Source: Umezawaea sp049997955 (lineage in GTDB: Bacteria > Actinomycetota > Actinomycetes > Mycobacteriales > Pseudonocardiaceae). Taken from it: 64,000 bases of DNA. This document shows, one piece after another, positions 7,583 to 16,751 of this stretch. The notes beneath the pieces were generated by a model. It had not been told where the DNA came from. It saw only the letters and a program-made list of their open reading frames with translations, and ran no database searches. The position numbers and the translations under genes are program-made. How positions within the stretch are numbered: the stretch's first letter is position 1; each line of letters begins with the position of its first letter. The stretch spans positions 124,001 through 188,000 of the forward strand of contig JAEBDY010000017.1 of the NCBI GenBank assembly GCA_049997955.1, written 5' to 3'.

Positions 7583-9019
7583 TCAGATCGAGGTCTGCGT
7601 GCCGAGCGCTTCGAGGAACGACCGCGCCCAACGGTCGACGTCGTGGGTCAGGACTTGGCGTCGCAGGGCGCGCATCCTACGGCGGCCTTCGGCGGGGTCG
7701 ATGGTGAGGGCGGACTCCAAGGCGTTCTTCACGCCGTCCAAGTCGTGCGGGTTGACCAGGTACGCGCTGGTCAGTTCGGCGGCGGCTCCGGCGAACTCGC
7801 TGAGCACCAGCGCGCCGCCCAGGTCGTACCTCGTGGCCACGTACTCCTTGCAGACCAGGTTCATGCCGTCGCGCACGGGAGTCACCACCATGACGTCCGC
7901 CGCGCTCATGAACGCGGCCAACTCCTCGCGGTCGACCGACTGGTGCAGGTAGTGCACGACCGGCCTCCCGACTCTGGCGAACTCCCCGTTGATTCTGCCC
8001 ACGATCTGCTCGATGTCGCCTCGCATCTGCTTGTAGTGCTCGACGCGTTCGCGGCTCGGGGTGGCGAGCTGCACCATCGCCACGTCCTCCGGGTCGATCC
8101 GTCCGTTCTCCAACAGCTCGTGCAGCGCGCGCAGCCTGACGTCGATGCCCTTGGTGTAGTCGAGGCGGTCCACACCTAGCAAGATCTTCTTCGGGTTCCC
8201 GAGGTCTTCGCGGATCTGCTTGGCCCGCGCCTGCACGTCCTTGCGGCGCGCCAGCGAGTCCAGACCGGCCGAGTCGATCGAGATGGGGAACGCGCCGACG
8301 CGCACCGTGCGGTCGCCGACCTGCACGACACCGGGCCGGGTGCGCACGCCGACCGCGCCGCGGCTGGGCTCCAGGCCGACGAGCCGCCGGGCCAGCCACA
8401 GGAAGTTCTGCGCGCCGCCGGGGCGGTGGAACCCGACGAGGTCCGCGCCGAGCAGGCCGCGGATGATCTCCGTGCGCCAGGGGAGCTGCATGAACAGCTC
8501 GACCGGCGGGAACGGGATGTGCAGGAAGAAGCCGATCTTCAGGTCGGGCCGCTGCTCGCGCAGCATCGCCGGGACCAGTTGCAGCTGGTAGTCCTGCACC
8601 CACACCGTCGCGCCCTGCGCGGCGACCTTCGCGGTCGCGTCGGCGAAGCGCTGGTTGACCCGCGTGTAGGCGTTCCACCAGTGCCGGTGGAACGCCGGTG
8701 GCGCGACCACGTCGTGGTACAGCGGCCACAGCGTGCCGTTGGAGAAGCCCTCGTAGTAGTCCTGCACCTCGTCGGCGCTCAGCCGCACCGGGTGCAGTTG
8801 CAGGCCCGCTTCCTCGAACGCCTCGACCTCGGCGTCCGCGACGCCAGGCCAGCCGATCCACGCGCCGCTGTGCGTGCGCAGGAACGGTTCCAGCGCGCTG
8901 ACCAGCCCACCAGGGCTGTGCTTCCAGCGCTGGGTGCCGTCCGGAAGTCGTTCGAGGTCGACCGGGAGGCGGTTCGCAACTACCAGGAAATCCGCCCCGT
9001 TCTCGCCAATGCCGCTCAC
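7583..9019 (-). CDS. otsA: Trehalose-6-phosphate synthase
   Basis: OtsA (GT20) transfers glucose from a nucleotide sugar to glucose 6-phosphate. The 478-residue protein carries VVANRLPVDL near the N-terminus, the conserved WVQDYQLQLVP segment, HIPFPPVELFMQLPWR, the catalytic-domain motif VDRLDYTKGI (about 279-288) and NLVCKEYVA near the C-terminus. GTG at 9019 is preceded by AGGAGG at 10 bp spacing. The frame stays open upstream, but that part is a shadow of the exporter gene. It lies between the ThrE-type gene and the phosphatase/GH15 fusion on the same strand, so trehalose synthesis is a coherent unit. Confidence 0.95.
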   Translation of the reverse strand: MSGIGENGADFLVVANRLPVDLERLPDGTQRWKHSPGGLVSALEPFLRTHSGAWIGWPGVADAEVEAFEEAGLQLHPVRLSADEVQDYYEGFSNGTLWPLYHDVVAPPAFHRHWWNAYTRVNQRFADATAKVAAQGATVWVQDYQLQLVPAMLREQRPDLKIGFFLHIPFPPVELFMQLPWRTEIIRGLLGADLVGFHRPGGAQNFLWLARRLVGLEPSRGAVGVRTRPGVVQVGDRTVRVGAFPISIDSAGLDSLARRKDVQARAKQIREDLGNPKKILLGVDRLDYTKGIDVRLRALHELLENGRIDPEDVAMVQLATPSRERVEHYKQMRGDIEQIVGRINGEFARVGRPVVHYLHQSVDREELAAFMSAADVMVVTPVRDGMNLVCKEYVATRYDLGGALVLSEFAGAAAELTSAYLVNPHDLDGVKNALESALTIDPAEGRRRMRALRRQVLTHDVDRWARSFLEALGTQTSI

Positions 9020-9102
9020 CGGAAAAGCGCCTCCTGTGCTCGATTCGCCCAGCTTGAGGGTAGAGGGCTGGTACCTCGGGGAATGCCCCCGCGTCACACC
9101 CG

Positions 9103-10506
9103 TCACACCGAGTTCACCCGAGTCGACGCAGTGCGGGGCGTCACGAACCGCCGTTCGAGCAGGCTCAGGCCGCTGCGCACCGGCCGGGCGAGGTGTTCGC
9201 CCAGCACGACGCCGCCCGCGAGCGCCAGCGCGATGCCGGTCGCCAGCACGAGCGTGGACAGGCCTTCGGAGTCGCCTTCGGCGGTCAGCTGGTACAGCCC
9301 GCGGTAGATCGTCCAGCCGGGCAGCAGCGGCGTTATCCCCGCGACCGACACCACCAGCGTGGGGATCCGCAGCCGTCGCGAGAGCACCGCGCCGCCGAAC
9401 CCCACGAGCGTGGCGGCGACCGCCGAGCTGGTGATCGCGTTGGTCCCGGTCACCGCCAGCAGCCCGAACGACGTCGTGCCGACCGCGCCCGCGACGGCCG
9501 CGACCAGCAGCGCCCTCGGCTGCGCGTAGCTCGCCATGGCGAAGCAGAACGACGTCGCCGCGCCCGCCGCGAACTGCACCGGCACGTCGGTGATGAGCGC
9601 GGGCAGCGGCTCCGCGATCGACGTCCGGATCCCGAACTGCACCCCGGCCCGCAGCGCCAGCGCGACCCCCGAGATGAGGCCCGCGGTCAGCAGCACGATC
9701 TCCATCGTCCGACCCGCTGCCGTCACGTTGTAGCCGCTGATGGCGTCCTGCACCGTGCTGACCAGCGACAGGCCGGACAGCAGCACCACGATGCCCACCG
9801 CCACCAGCATCGACGGCCGCACGGTCGGCAGCAGGTCGGTCGCGTACATCGCCAGCGCCACGGCCGTCGCCAAGCCGCCGCCGACCACCTGCTGGAAGAA
9901 GAACGGCAGGTTCCGCCGGTTCAGCAGCCGCCCGACCCGGTCGATCACGGCCGTCACGACGGCGGCCAGCAGCGCCAGCAGCAGCCCGCCGCCCACGAGC
10001 ACCGCGACCGCGGCCGCCATTCCCGCCCACGCCGTCGTGGCGATCCAGCGCGGGTACGGGTGCGGCGCCGTCGTGATCCGGTCAAGCTCGGTGTACGCGT
10101 CGCGGGGGGTCAGCGTGCCCGCCTTCATCCGGGCGATCAGGCGCTCCAGCTCGGCGAGCCGGGTGAAGTCCAGGCTCCGGGAGCGCACCACCCGCAGGGT
10201 GGTGATGGGCGCCGCCTCGGTGCCCCGGTGGCAGCACACCGTGATCGCGGTGAACGTCACATCCACCTCGGTGTGGGGAAGGCCATACGCGCCAGTCACG
10301 TCGACGATGGTCGACGTCACGTCCGCCGCGCCGACGCCGCTCGCCAACTGCGCCTCGCCGACCCGGAGGGCCAGGTCGAGCACCAGGTGCACCGTCGGTT
10401 CGTCCAGCGGCTCGGGACCGAACACCGCGTCGAGCTGTTCGTGCTGGTCAGTGCCGGTTTTCCTGGTCCGGCGCAACCAGGCGGGGCGTGTACGGCCGAG
10501 GCCCAC
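9103..10506 (-). CDS. ThrE-type threonine/serine exporter family protein
   Basis: This 467-residue membrane protein has the two-part ThrE (DUF1212) layout. A soluble N-terminal half contains LDLALRVGEAQLASGVGAADV and ERLIARMKAGTLTPRDAYTEL. It is followed by about ten hydrophobic segments from residue 170 on, including two homologous five-helix blocks. Family members export threonine or serine from the cytosol; the substrate here is inferred. GTG at 10506 follows AGGAGG by 9 bp; upstream codons are discarded for lack of a ribosome site. It is 83 bp ahead of otsA, so cotranscription is plausible but no functional link is evident. Confidence 0.85.
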   Translation of the reverse strand: MGLGRTRPAWLRRTRKTGTDQHEQLDAVFGPEPLDEPTVHLVLDLALRVGEAQLASGVGAADVTSTIVDVTGAYGLPHTEVDVTFTAITVCCHRGTEAAPITTLRVVRSRSLDFTRLAELERLIARMKAGTLTPRDAYTELDRITTAPHPYPRWIATTAWAGMAAAVAVLVGGGLLLALLAAVVTAVIDRVGRLLNRRNLPFFFQQVVGGGLATAVALAMYATDLLPTVRPSMLVAVGIVVLLSGLSLVSTVQDAISGYNVTAAGRTMEIVLLTAGLISGVALALRAGVQFGIRTSIAEPLPALITDVPVQFAAGAATSFCFAMASYAQPRALLVAAVAGAVGTTSFGLLAVTGTNAITSSAVAATLVGFGGAVLSRRLRIPTLVVSVAGITPLLPGWTIYRGLYQLTAEGDSEGLSTLVLATGIALALAGGVVLGEHLARPVRSGLSLLERRFVTPRTASTRVNSV

Positions 10507-10811
10507 CCGGAGCCACCTCCTCTTGTTCGTCCCGTGGCGGATCAGGTCGCCACGCCCGACCGTTGCACACTTCGGTCTGTGTCGTCGGACACCCCTGAAC
10601 GGGTTACCCGGGCAGGGAAATCCGGTCACGCAGAGTTGATCATGTAGTGGTCTTGGTCAGGGGGTCTGTGCAGCGGTTTCACGTTCTGCCGGGAGTGTTC
10701 GACCGTGGTCGGTGACTCCATTCGGAGCAGCCGACACGAACCTGGTCCACGACGTTCGCCGCAGGTGGCAGCCCCTGTGGGCGCTTAGGATGTCCCAGGC
10801 CTTTGGGCCGC

Positions 10812-10887
10812 GCCGGTGTAGCTCAATTGGCAGAGCACTCGCCTTGTAAGCGAAAGGTTAGGGGTTCAAGTCCCCTCACCGGCTCCA
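10812..10887 (+). tRNA. tRNA-Thr (anticodon TGT)
   Basis: A complete cloverleaf is visible. The acceptor arms GCCGGTG and CACCGGC pair, and the D-arm has GCTC...GAGC. The anticodon loop CTTGTAA has anticodon TGT, the T-arm loop is GTTCAAG, and an encoded CCA lies at 10885-10887. A translated frame through it gives the typical tRNA artefact and is ignored. Confidence 0.97.
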
Positions 10888-10971
10888 CCCCTGCTCAGCG
10901 GTCCGCTGACCGGGGGACGGACCGATGGTCCCGACGGATCTCGGTCTCCGGTCCCGGCGGTGGTGGTTCCC

Positions 10972-11586
10972 CTACGCGCCGGGGTGCGTCCAACCCCGCT
11001 CGACCGAGGCCCGGCACCTGTTCGGTTCGTCGCCCGCGCCGACGAACAGCGCGGTGAGCATGGGAGCGCCGTGGTCCAGCGCTTCGCGCGGCAGGGGGCC
11101 GTTGGCGACCAGGGAGACCAGGCCGTGGCCGATGGCCCAGCTCTGGGTCGCCAGCTTCAGCGGGACGACGTCGGCGCGGAAGCGGTCGGCGCGCCTGCCC
11201 CGGTCGGCGGCCTGGACCAGGTGCTCCAGGGTCGCGTCCGCCGCCGTGAGGTCCTCCAGGTCGAAGTTCGCGTCGAACATGACCCGGTACAGGTCGGGGT
11301 GGTCCAGCGCGTTGTCGAGGTACGCGGAGACCAGCGCGGTCAGGTCGAGGACCGGGTCGTCCGACGTGGTCACCGCCGCGAACCCGGCCGCGAGGCGGGT
11401 GAAGCCCTCCTGGCGCAGGGCCTTCCACATGCCGTCCATGCCGCCGAAGTAGGTGTAGACGGCCATGGTCGACACGGCGGTCCCGGCCACCAGCGAGCGC
11501 AGGGTGATGGGTTCTCGGGTGCTGAGCATGTGCGCGGCCCGTTCGATGAGCAGGGTGCGGACCGCTGGATCCTTCGTCCTGGCCAT
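10972..11586 (-). CDS. TetR family transcriptional regulator
   Basis: This 204-residue protein has an N-terminal helix-turn-helix of TetR type: ITLRSLVAGTAVSTMAVYTYFGG, residues about 26-48. A helical ligand-binding domain follows and ends in an Arg-rich tail. It is divergent from the ridA-like gene, and a perfect 15-bp palindrome lies in the 79-bp gap. It is therefore probably a local repressor of itself and ridA; the ligand is unknown. ATG at 11586 gives the usual MARTKDPAVRTLLIERAA start. Confidence 0.9.
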   Translation of the reverse strand: MARTKDPAVRTLLIERAAHMLSTREPITLRSLVAGTAVSTMAVYTYFGGMDGMWKALRQEGFTRLAAGFAAVTTSDDPVLDLTALVSAYLDNALDHPDLYRVMFDANFDLEDLTAADATLEHLVQAADRGRRADRFRADVVPLKLATQSWAIGHGLVSLVANGPLPREALDHGAPMLTALFVGAGDEPNRCRASVERGWTHPGA

Positions 11587-11602
11587 GGCTCAGATTACAT
11601 GG

Positions 11603-11617
11603 CATAGCAATGCTATG
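11603..11617. promoter_or_regulatory. Probable TetR operator between tetR and ridA
   Basis: CATAGCA-A-TGCTATG is a perfect palindrome with 7-bp arms and a single central base. It lies 17 bp ahead of the TetR start and 49 bp ahead of the RidA start, and overlaps a possible -10 (TATGGT, 11614-11619) for ridA. Position and symmetry make it the likely operator. Confidence 0.65.
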
Positions 11618-11665
11618 GTTTGAGGGTCCCCGAGATCCACGGGGCTTCCACGACGAGGAGTCGAC

Positions 11666-12073
11666 ATGGCCATCACACTGGTGAACCCCGAAGGACTGCC
11701 GAAGGTCGACCTCTACCGGCAGGTGTCGGTCGCCACCGGGTCGAGGATCGTGTTCGTCGCGGGCCAGGTCGCGCTCGACGCCGACGGCGGCAAGGTCGGC
11801 GAAGGCGACCTCGTCGCCCAGGTCGAGCGGTGCTACCTCAACCTCGGCACCGCGCTGGCCGAGGTCGGCGCCACCTTCGCCGACGTGGCCAAGCTGACCG
11901 TCTACCTCGTCGACTGGACCCCCGACAAGATGGCCCTGTGCGTGGAGGGCATCGCCAGGGCCGCCGCGCGGCTGGGCGTCACCCCGGCCGCCCCGCTCAC
12001 GGGGATCGGCGTCGCCGCGCTGGCCGAGCCCGGCCTCCTGGTCGAGGTCGAGGCCATCGCGGTCCTCGACTGA
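11666..12073 (+). CDS. RidA family protein (enamine/imine deaminase-like)
   Basis: The 135-residue protein belongs to the YjgF/YER057c/UK114 (RidA) family, trimeric enzymes that hydrolyse reactive enamine or imine intermediates. Visible landmarks are the N-terminal VNPEGLPKVDLYRQVSVATG, VFVAGQVALDADG, and TVYLVDWTPDK; the canonical arginine region (PAAPLTGIGVAAL) is only partly kept. The C-terminal VEVEAIAVLD is typical. It could be a paralogue with a different substrate. The ATG has a clear AGGAGT ribosome site, and the divergent TetR gene suggests repression. Confidence 0.88.
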   Translation: MAITLVNPEGLPKVDLYRQVSVATGSRIVFVAGQVALDADGGKVGEGDLVAQVERCYLNLGTALAEVGATFADVAKLTVYLVDWTPDKMALCVEGIARAAARLGVTPAAPLTGIGVAALAEPGLLVEVEAIAVLD

Positions 12074-12126
12074 CCCGGAGCCGTCCGGGACGAGCCGGGA
12101 GCGGGTGGGCGTGACATCGTGGGCAC

Positions 12127-13152
12127 ATGGCCTACCTCCCGGAAGAGTCGCGCTACGACCGGATGACCTACCGCAGGTCGGGGCGCAGCGGACTGAAGCT
12201 GCCCGCGATCTCGTTGGGCCTGTGGCACAACTTCGGCGACGACCGGCCGTACGAGTCGGGGCGCGCGATCGTGCGGCGGGCGTTCGACCTCGGCATCACG
12301 CACTTCGACCTGGCGAACAACTACGGGCCGCCGTACGGGTCGGCGGAGACCAACTTCGGCCGGTTGCTGGTCGACGACCTGCGACCCTTCCGGGACGAGC
12401 TGGTGATCTCCACGAAGGCGGGCTACGACATGTGGCCGGGGCCCTACGGGGACTTCGGGTCGCGGAAGTACCTGCTGTCCTCGCTGGACCAGTCGCTGGG
12501 CCGGATGGGCCTCGACCACGTCGACATCTTCTACTCGCACCGGTTCGACCCGGAGACGCCGCTGGAGGAGACCGTCGGGGCGCTCGCGAGCGCGGTGCAG
12601 CAGGGCAAGGCGGTCTACGTCGGCATCTCCTCCTACTCCGCGACCAAGACGCGGGAGGCCGCCGAGCTGCTGCGGCAGGCGGGCGTCCCGCTGCTGATCC
12701 ACCAGCCGTCGTACTCGATGCTGAACCGGTGGATCGAGCCGGACCTGCTGGACGCGCTGGAGGAGATCGGCGCGGGCTGCATCGCGTTCTCGCCGCTGGG
12801 CCAGGGGATGCTGACCGACAAGTACCTCGGCGGGGTGCCGGAGGGGTCGCGGGCGACGCAGGGCAAGTCGCTGTCGGAGGACCTGCTGTCGGACGAGAAC
12901 CTGGCGCGGGTGCGGGCGCTCAACGAGATCGCGGGCAGCCGCGGCCAGTCGTTGGCGCAGCTCGCGCTGACGTGGGCGCTGCGGGACCCGCGGGTCACCT
13001 CGGCGCTGATCGGTGCCAGCTCCGTCAAGCAGCTGGAGGACAACGTGGGCGCGCTCGACGCGCCGCCGCTGACCGACGACGAGATCGCGGCGATCGACGA
13101 GCACGCCGTGGAGTCCGGGATCGACCTCTGGGCGCCGTCACACGCCGTTTAG
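12127..13152 (+). CDS. Aldo/keto reductase, YghZ/MgrA type
   Basis: A 341-residue aldo/keto reductase. After the N-terminal MTYRRSGRSGLKLPAISLGL come THFDLANNYGPPYGSAETNFG with the catalytic Asp/Tyr, VISTKAGYDMWPGPYGDFGS, DHVDIFYSHRFDP and a C-terminal NADPH-binding IGASSVKQLEDNV. These features are those of YghZ-type enzymes, which reduce glyceraldehyde 3-phosphate and methylglyoxal; the physiological substrate is inferred only from family. Its 3' end overlaps the convergent histidine kinase gene by 15 bp. It follows ridA by 53 bp, perhaps in one detoxification unit. Confidence 0.9.
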   Translation: MAYLPEESRYDRMTYRRSGRSGLKLPAISLGLWHNFGDDRPYESGRAIVRRAFDLGITHFDLANNYGPPYGSAETNFGRLLVDDLRPFRDELVISTKAGYDMWPGPYGDFGSRKYLLSSLDQSLGRMGLDHVDIFYSHRFDPETPLEETVGALASAVQQGKAVYVGISSYSATKTREAAELLRQAGVPLLIHQPSYSMLNRWIEPDLLDALEEIGAGCIAFSPLGQGMLTDKYLGGVPEGSRATQGKSLSEDLLSDENLARVRALNEIAGSRGQSLAQLALTWALRDPRVTSALIGASSVKQLEDNVGALDAPPLTDDEIAAIDEHAVESGIDLWAPSHAV

Positions 13153-14532
13153 GCGAACCGTGAACGCGGTGCGGCCGGGCTCGCCGGTCAGCTCCACGGT
13201 GCCGCCGTGCGCGGTGACCAGGGAGTGCACGACGGCGAGCCCGAGCCCGCTGCCGCCGCGCTGGCGGGCTCGGGTGCCGTCCACCCGGTAGAAGCGGTCG
13301 AAGATGCGGGACCGGTCGGCCTCGGGGATGCCGGGGCCGGAGTCCGCCACGACGACGCCGGTCCGGAACACCGACAGCGACACGGCGGTGCCCGGCGGCG
13401 TGTGCACGGCGGCGTTGGTGAGCAGGTTGTCGAGCACCTGCCGCAGCCGCATCGGGTCGGCCCGCAGCCGGACCGGCGTCGAACCGAGGTCGGTGGTCAG
13501 CGGGTGGCCGGGGTGGGCCGCGGTGAACGCGCTCGCGGCGTCCTCGGCCAGCTCGACCAGGTCCACCAGCTGCTCCCGCAGCGGCGCCTCGACCTCGGCG
13601 GAGTCCAGCCGGGCGAGCAGCAGCAGGTCGTCCAGCAGCAGGCTCATCCTGGCCGCCTCGCCGCGCATCCGCTCCAGGTGCGCCTCGCGTTCGGCAGGCT
13701 CGTTGGCGGCGGCGTAGCGGAACAGGTCGGCGTAGCCGCGCAGCGACGTCAACGGGGTGCGCAGCTCGTGCGAGGCGTCGGCGACGAACCGGCGCAGCCG
13801 CTGCTCGGCGGCGGTGCGGGCGGCCAGCGACGAGTCGATGTGGTCGAGCATCGTGTTGAACGCGGTCCGCAGCTCCTCGACCTCGACGCCGCCGCCCTCG
13901 CCGGACGCGCGCACCGGCAGCCGCCCGGTGTCGGTCAGGTCGCGCGTCGAGATGGTGTGCGCGGTGTCGGCCATGTCGCTCAACGGCCGCAGCCCGCGCC
14001 GCAGCACCCCGCGGCCGAACAGCACGAACGCGATCAGCGCCGCCAGGAAGACGACAATCTCCAGGCTGATCAGCTGGCGCAGGATGCTGTCGCGGTCGCC
14101 CGTCGGGGCCGCGCTGACCAGCACCACGCCGTCCACCACGGGGCACGCGCGCACCCGGAAGGTGCCCTCGCCCTCGAGGTGGACGGTCCGGTAGACGTCA
14201 CCGCCCCTGGCTTCCACGGCGACCTCGGTGAGGTCCTCGACGTCGTCGGGCTGCTCGCCGTTCTTGGGCTCGACCCTCCCGCCGTCGACGGAGTAGACGA
14301 TCGAGTACCACCCCTGCGGCACCTTCTTCACGTCGCCGTAGGTCTTGACCGTCTGGGTCTCCGCGATCTGGGTGAGCCGCATCTGCTCGTCCAGCTTGCC
14401 GTCCAGGTAGCTGCGCATGCTGGTGGCCATGACCGTGCCGACGGCCGCGAACACGACCAGCGCCAGCACGCCGAGGCTCAGCACCAGCCGCGTTCCCAGG
14501 CTGAGCTTGCGCAGCCGGAGCCGGGCCCTCAC
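13138..14532 (-). CDS. Two-component sensor histidine kinase
   Basis: This 464-residue membrane kinase has a first transmembrane helix (LSLGTRLVLSLGVLALVVFA, about 7-27), an extracytoplasmic sensor region of about 110 residues and a second helix (ISLEIVVFLAALIAFVLFG). A HAMP linker, HisKA box ASHELRTPLTSLRGY with the phosphorylated His, and an HATPase domain with N-box NLLTNAAVHTPPG and GSGLGLAVV follow. GTG at 14532 overlaps the response-regulator stop (GTGA). The pair is divergent from the ferric-reductase/FMN/ApbE operon and may control it; the signal is unknown. Confidence 0.93.
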   Translation of the reverse strand: MRARLRLRKLSLGTRLVLSLGVLALVVFAAVGTVMATSMRSYLDGKLDEQMRLTQIAETQTVKTYGDVKKVPQGWYSIVYSVDGGRVEPKNGEQPDDVEDLTEVAVEARGGDVYRTVHLEGEGTFRVRACPVVDGVVLVSAAPTGDRDSILRQLISLEIVVFLAALIAFVLFGRGVLRRGLRPLSDMADTAHTISTRDLTDTGRLPVRASGEGGGVEVEELRTAFNTMLDHIDSSLAARTAAEQRLRRFVADASHELRTPLTSLRGYADLFRYAAANEPAEREAHLERMRGEAARMSLLLDDLLLLARLDSAEVEAPLREQLVDLVELAEDAASAFTAAHPGHPLTTDLGSTPVRLRADPMRLRQVLDNLLTNAAVHTPPGTAVSLSVFRTGVVVADSGPGIPEADRSRIFDRFYRVDGTRARQRGGSGLGLAVVHSLVTAHGGTVELTGEPGRTAFTVRLNGV

Positions 14533-15233
14533 GCGGACACTGGCCGCAGCACGTAGCCGACGCCCCGGACGGTGTGGATCAGCGGCTCCTCGCCGTCGTC
14601 GAGCTTGCGCCGCAGGTGCGACACGACCAGTTCGACCACGTTGGAGCGCCCGCCGAAGTCGTACTCCCACACGTGGTCGAGGATCTGCGCCTTGGTCAGC
14701 ACCGCGGGGGAGCGGCGCATCAGGTACCGCAGCAGCTCGTACTCGGTGGGGGTGAGGGTGATGGTCCGGGCGCCGCGCCGCACCTCGCGGGTGTCCTCGT
14801 CCAGCGCCAGGTCCGCCACCTTCAGCACCGAGCGCTGCCACGCCGGACCGGTGCTGCGCCGCAGCACGGCCCGCAGCCTGGCCATCAGCTCCTCGACCGA
14901 GAACGGCTTCACCAGGTAGTCGTCGCCGCCCCTGGTGAGGCCGGCGACGCGGTCCGCCGTGCCGTCCCGCGCGGTGAGGAACACCACGGGCACCATCGTG
15001 CCGGACTCGCGCAGGCGGTCCAGGACGGAGAACCCGTCGATGTCCGGGAGCATCAGGTCGAGCACCACGATGTCGGGGTGGAAGTCGATCGCTTCCTTGA
15101 CCGCGGCCTCGCCGCTACCAGCGGTCACGGCCTGCCAGCCCTCGTAGCGGGCCACGGTCGCGACCAGGTCAGCGATGTGCGGCTCGTCGTCGACGACGAG
15201 CAATCGAACCGAATCGGCCTTGTCCACGTGCAC
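14529..15233 (-). CDS. OmpR/PhoB family response regulator
   Basis: The 234-residue regulator has a receiver domain with acidic residues in LLVVDDEPH, the phosphoacceptor Asp in DIVVLDLMLPD, the Thr/Lys pair in VFLTARD and DYLVKPFS, and a C-terminal winged helix (LTPTEYELLRYLMRR, VVELVVSHLRRKLDDG, HTVRGVGYVLRP). The start is uncertain: GTG at 15233 lies 14 bp after GGAGGAG, while a longer frame adds 19 residues. It is translationally coupled to the kinase. Two 11-bp direct repeats in the divergent promoter region are candidate binding sites. Confidence 0.92.
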   Translation of the reverse strand: MHVDKADSVRLLVVDDEPHIADLVATVARYEGWQAVTAGSGEAAVKEAIDFHPDIVVLDLMLPDIDGFSVLDRLRESGTMVPVVFLTARDGTADRVAGLTRGGDDYLVKPFSVEELMARLRAVLRRSTGPAWQRSVLKVADLALDEDTREVRRGARTITLTPTEYELLRYLMRRSPAVLTKAQILDHVWEYDFGGRSNVVELVVSHLRRKLDDGEEPLIHTVRGVGYVLRPVSA

Positions 15234-15310
15234 ATGGTGCGGCACCGCTCCTCCGGGAGCGAGGCGATCGGATCCCTCCAGGCCGATCAACAGCTAGTCG
15301 ACAGCATCCG

Positions 15311-15332
15311 CTCAGTCGGCACTCAGCTGGGC
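15311..15332 (+). promoter_or_regulatory. Tandem 11-bp direct repeats, possible OmpR-type site
   Basis: CTCAGTCGGCA is followed at once by CTCAGCTGGGC (15311-15321 and 15322-15332). Direct repeats with 11-bp period are the usual target of OmpR/PhoB regulators. They sit in the 142-bp gap between the response regulator and the flavoprotein operon, together with a small hairpin at 15246-15261. Confidence 0.4.
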
Positions 15333-15375
15333 CAACCAAGCTGCCAGGAGACATCGGCCAAGAGGAGTTCGACCC

Positions 15376-16740
15376 GTGACCACCGTCCAGACACCACCAG
15401 GCAGGGCACAGGTCCAGGCAGGCGCCACGAGTCCCAGGACCGTCGCCAGGACCGGCCTGTACGCGCTGATGGGCGCCAACGTCGTCGCCGTGACCTACTT
15501 CTTCTCCCAGAGCGGGTTCGGCACGAACGCGCTGCTGCTGCTCGGCCGCGTCACCGGCCTGTACGCCGCGCTGGCCATGGCGTTCCAGTTCATCCTGATC
15601 GCCAGGCTGCCGTGGTTCGACCGCAGGCTGGGGATGGACCGGCTGACGACGTGGCACCGCTGGACCGGCTTCACGCTGCTGTGGACGCTGCTCGCGCACG
15701 CCGTGTTCATCACCTTCGGGCTCGCCCAGCAGTCCGAGCTGTCGCCCGTCGACCAGTTCGTCGACCTGGCCACCACGGTCGAGGGCGTGCTGCGGGCGAT
15801 CGTCGCGCTGGTGCTGATCATCGTGATCGGCGGCGCGTCCGCCCGGTTCGCCCGGCGGCGGATGGCGTACGAGACCTGGCACTTCATCCACTTCTACGCG
15901 TACGTGGCCGTGGTGCTGGCGTTCACCCACCAGGTCGCCGTCGGCTCGACGTTCGTCTCCTCGCCCGCCGCCACCGCCTACTGGTGGGGCCTGTGGGCGT
16001 TCGCGCTCGGCTCGGTCGTGGTCGGCCGGTTCGGGCTGCCGCTGTACCGCAACCTGCGCCACCAGTTGCGCGTCGCGGCGGTCGTTGCGGAGTCCGACAA
16101 CGTGGTGTCGATCTACATCACCGGCAAGGACCTGGACAGGATCCCGGCCAAGGCGGGCCAGTTCTTCCTGTGGCGCTTCCTCACCCCCGACCGCTGGTAC
16201 AAGGCCAACCCGTTCTCGCTGTCCGCCTCGCCGGACGGCCGCTCGCTGCGGCTGACCGCGAAGGCGCTCGGCGACGGCAGCGCGAGCCTGCGCCGCGTCA
16301 AGGTCGGCACCCGCGTGTTCGCCGAGGGCCCGTACGGCGCGTTCACCTCGATGCACCGGACGAAGCCGAACACGGTGCTCATCGCGGGCGGGGTCGGGAT
16401 CACCCCGATCCGGGCGCTGCTGGAGGAGCTGCGCGGCCACGTGGTCGTGCTCTACCGGGTCAGCAACCCGCGCGACGCCGTGCTGATGAACGAGATGCGC
16501 AGCCTCGCCCACGCCCGCGGCGCGGTCCTGCACCTGCTCACCGGCCCGTCCAGCGCCCCCACGCCGCGCGGCCCGCTGCTCGGCCCGCACAGCCTGGCCG
16601 GGATGATCCCCGACATCCGCGACCGCGACGTCTTCGTCTGCGGCCCGCCCGCCATGACCAACGCGGTCATGGACAGCCTCCGCGAGCTCGAGGTGCCCAA
16701 GCGGCAGGTGCACGCCGAACGCTTCACCATGGCCGGTTGA
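15376..16740 (+). CDS. Membrane ferric-reductase-like flavoprotein
   Basis: This 454-residue protein has an N-terminal ferric-reductase-like transmembrane domain (about six helices, residues 25-225) with conserved haem-ligand histidines in TTWHRWTGFTLLWTLLAHAVF and ETWHFIHFYAY. It is followed by an FAD-binding barrel (WRFLTPDRWYKANPFSLSA) and an NAD(P)-binding domain starting LIAGGVGITPIRALL and ending VFVCGPPAMTNAVMDSL. It should move electrons from NAD(P)H across the membrane. The next genes encode an FMN-binding protein and ApbE, so the electron acceptor is probably the exported flavoprotein. GTG at 15376 lies behind AGAGGAG. Confidence 0.9.
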   Translation: MTTVQTPPGRAQVQAGATSPRTVARTGLYALMGANVVAVTYFFSQSGFGTNALLLLGRVTGLYAALAMAFQFILIARLPWFDRRLGMDRLTTWHRWTGFTLLWTLLAHAVFITFGLAQQSELSPVDQFVDLATTVEGVLRAIVALVLIIVIGGASARFARRRMAYETWHFIHFYAYVAVVLAFTHQVAVGSTFVSSPAATAYWWGLWAFALGSVVVGRFGLPLYRNLRHQLRVAAVVAESDNVVSIYITGKDLDRIPAKAGQFFLWRFLTPDRWYKANPFSLSASPDGRSLRLTAKALGDGSASLRRVKVGTRVFAEGPYGAFTSMHRTKPNTVLIAGGVGITPIRALLEELRGHVVVLYRVSNPRDAVLMNEMRSLAHARGAVLHLLTGPSSAPTPRGPLLGPHSLAGMIPDIRDRDVFVCGPPAMTNAVMDSLRELEVPKRQVHAERFTMAG

Positions 16741-16751
16741 GAGAGGACGAC

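Noticed and set aside
10803..11057. Open frame with AQLAEHSPCKRKVRGSSPLTGST across the tRNA
   Set aside because: This is the well-known artefact of translating a tRNA gene; the segment folds as tRNA-Thr.
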